IMG/VR virus record: IMGVR_UViG_3300017746_003294
Span: 1 to 31,521 of that record
Source: a virus
Reading direction: 5' to 3' (one strand)
DNA: 31,521 nt
Shown: piece by piece, positions 30,596 to 31,521 of the stretch
How the letters are laid out: every line of letters begins with the position of its first letter
Numbering within the stretch: the first letter of the stretch is position 1
Made by a program: the position numbers and the translations under genes
Notes under the pieces: model-generated
What the model was told of the DNA's origin: nothing
Databases searched by the model: none
What the model saw: only the letters and a program-made list of their open reading frames with translations

Positions 30596-31521
30596 ATGCA
30601 AAAACGCCGAGTTGGTAAACTTAACCCATTATTTAATGAGACAGTATTAATTAATGAGAAGCAGTTTGAATCAGAATATTTTAGAGTCAGTGATGTACCT
30701 TCTGAATTAACATCTGGTAAAAATATGTTTAAGTTGTATGGTAATTCTGAGCTTCTTAAAATGAACACACCACTACTTATACAGGTTACTGATATTAATA
30801 AAAATCCAGTTTATCACCATGTAAATAAATTTGTAGATGAAACGGGTCGTATTGTAATTGGTGTATGGCTATACCCTGACACACCACCAGGGCTAGGTAA
30901 GATTGAGCTCTTAGGTGTTGCAACGCGTAGACAAGATGGGCGAGAGGTTCCAACAAACTGGAAAGATAGTTACAATGTTAAGTGGCAACGTGAATTAATG
31001 CTAAACCCTTTTGTAGATAACACAACACCAATAGTATTTCAAACAATACCTAATATACAAGTAAAAGAGAAAGTAAGAACATATTTAGCAGGTACTTATG
31101 AAAATACATCAACAAGTGTGGTTACACAGACAGGGACTGGAACTTACTCTTATGGTGGAGGTGCTGCATCTACATTTACTTTAACTGATACCATTTTTTC
31201 ATCTTCAGCAGTTGTTAACTCAACTATTATAATAACTCCTCCAGCTAATACTAATTTGTGGCTTCCTGGAGAGATATCTTTAGATCCTAATGCATCAGAT
31301 GATGGTATACCGTTAGTATCTTTTTTACTTGAAAATGGGCTTCAAAATAACACTACTGCAGAAATAGCGGATATATGGACAGTACCTATTGTAACTAATC
31401 AACAGTCTGCAGGAACCACCGTTGGTAAAACTTATGTACCAGGTGTATGGACTTCTGTACCATCTAACTTTACACCTTTTGTTATTAACAACTGTACATA
31501 CAGTTTAGAATTTCAACAAGA
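30596..31521 (+). CDS. Virion structural protein, cut by window end
   Basis: ATG 30596 follows GGAGA at good spacing and opens a frame of at least 308 codons that runs off the right edge. The N-terminus MQKRRVGKLNPLFNETVLIN leads to FRVSDVPSELTSGKNMFKLYGN, a VTDINKNPVYHHVNKFVDETGRIVIGVWLYPDTPPGLGKIELLGVA block, and IPNIQVKEKVRTYLAGTYENTSTS. A Ser/Thr/Asn-rich region follows. The Ig-like layout and composition fit a tail or baseplate structural protein of large Bacteroidota or marine phages, but I cannot name it. It begins a new late unit after the replication genes. Confidence 0.72.
   Translation, partial: MQKRRVGKLNPLFNETVLINEKQFESEYFRVSDVPSELTSGKNMFKLYGNSELLKMNTPLLIQVTDINKNPVYHHVNKFVDETGRIVIGVWLYPDTPPGLGKIELLGVATRRQDGREVPTNWKDSYNVKWQRELMLNPFVDNTTPIVFQTIPNIQVKEKVRTYLAGTYENTSTSVVTQTGTGTYSYGGGAASTFTLTDTIFSSSAVVNSTIIITPPANTNLWLPGEISLDPNASDDGIPLVSFLLENGLQNNTTAEIADIWTVPIVTNQQSAGTTVGKTYVPGVWTSVPSNFTPFVINNCTYSLEFQQ

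Noticed and set aside
1005-30768. Minus-strand open frames, for example 25279-25734 and 10579-10920
   Set aside because: All lie opposite well-supported + strand genes, show no domain, and have composition expected of reverse-complement shadows.
1-31521. tRNA genes, CRISPR arrays, insertion sequences, attachment sites
   Set aside because: The intergenic gaps were read for cloverleaf arms, spaced repeats and terminal inverted repeats; none was found. Most gaps are under 130 nt.

Overview
The window is one arm of an AT-rich, T4-like (contractile-tailed, myovirus-type) phage genome. Every supported gene is on the + strand, packed with 1-14 nt overlaps or TAATG/ATGA stop-start junctions. T4-core homologues can be recognised by motif: a gp55-type late sigma factor, gp25 and gp6 baseplate wedge proteins, a gp61-type primase, and gp47/gp46 (SbcD/SbcC-like) recombination nuclease. 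Several smaller proteins resemble conserved genes of marine T4-like phages. The host is inferred to be a member of Bacteroidota: eight putative promoters have TTG, exactly 20 nt, then TAtaTTt/a, which matches the known Bacteroidota TTG...TAnnTTTG promoter layout rather than -35/-10 boxes. No tRNA, CRISPR array or insertion sequence was seen.

Layout. (1) 1-2.6 kb: a visibly less AT-rich segment with the tail of an unknown gene, a 0.38-kb regulatory stretch with two tandem early-type promoters, a MoxR-like AAA+ ATPase, a GNAT acetyltransferase behind a guanine-quadruplex-like tract, and a small zinc-ribbon protein. (2) 2.6-6.0 kb: small, mostly unknown genes driven by more TTG-N20 promoters. 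They include a DksA-type zinc-finger protein and a UVR-motif protein. (3) 6.0-9.3 kb: a tight operon with a zinc-ribbon protein, a membrane-anchored lytic transglycosylase, an HD-domain phosphohydrolase, a small membrane protein and the gp55-like sigma factor. It ends in a strong hairpin-plus-T terminator. (4) 9.3-21.4 kb: the tail/baseplate module (hub-like OB protein, gp25, gp6, three further structural proteins including one of 1743 aa). (5) 21.4-26.0 kb: appendage or capsid-decoration proteins, with a LamG-like adhesin and a modular basic protein. (6) 26.0-30.5 kb: GIY-YIG-type nuclease, gp61-like primase, and a single 1049-aa ORF that joins the SbcD-like phosphoesterase to the SbcC/Rad50-like ATPase. 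(7) 30.6 kb to the end: a structural gene cut by the window edge.

How it fits together. Two promoter classes appear. TTG-N20-TATATTwAA sits before the accessory and primase/nuclease genes and probably uses host sigma. A second element, ATATTTATaaTA, usually without a spaced TTG, sits before structural and late genes and is the best candidate for recognition by the encoded gp55-like sigma. The most notable observations are the natural SbcD-SbcC fusion, this two-class promoter set (with several apparently leaderless starts), the G-rich tract, and a C-terminal module shared by two adjacent fibre-like proteins.
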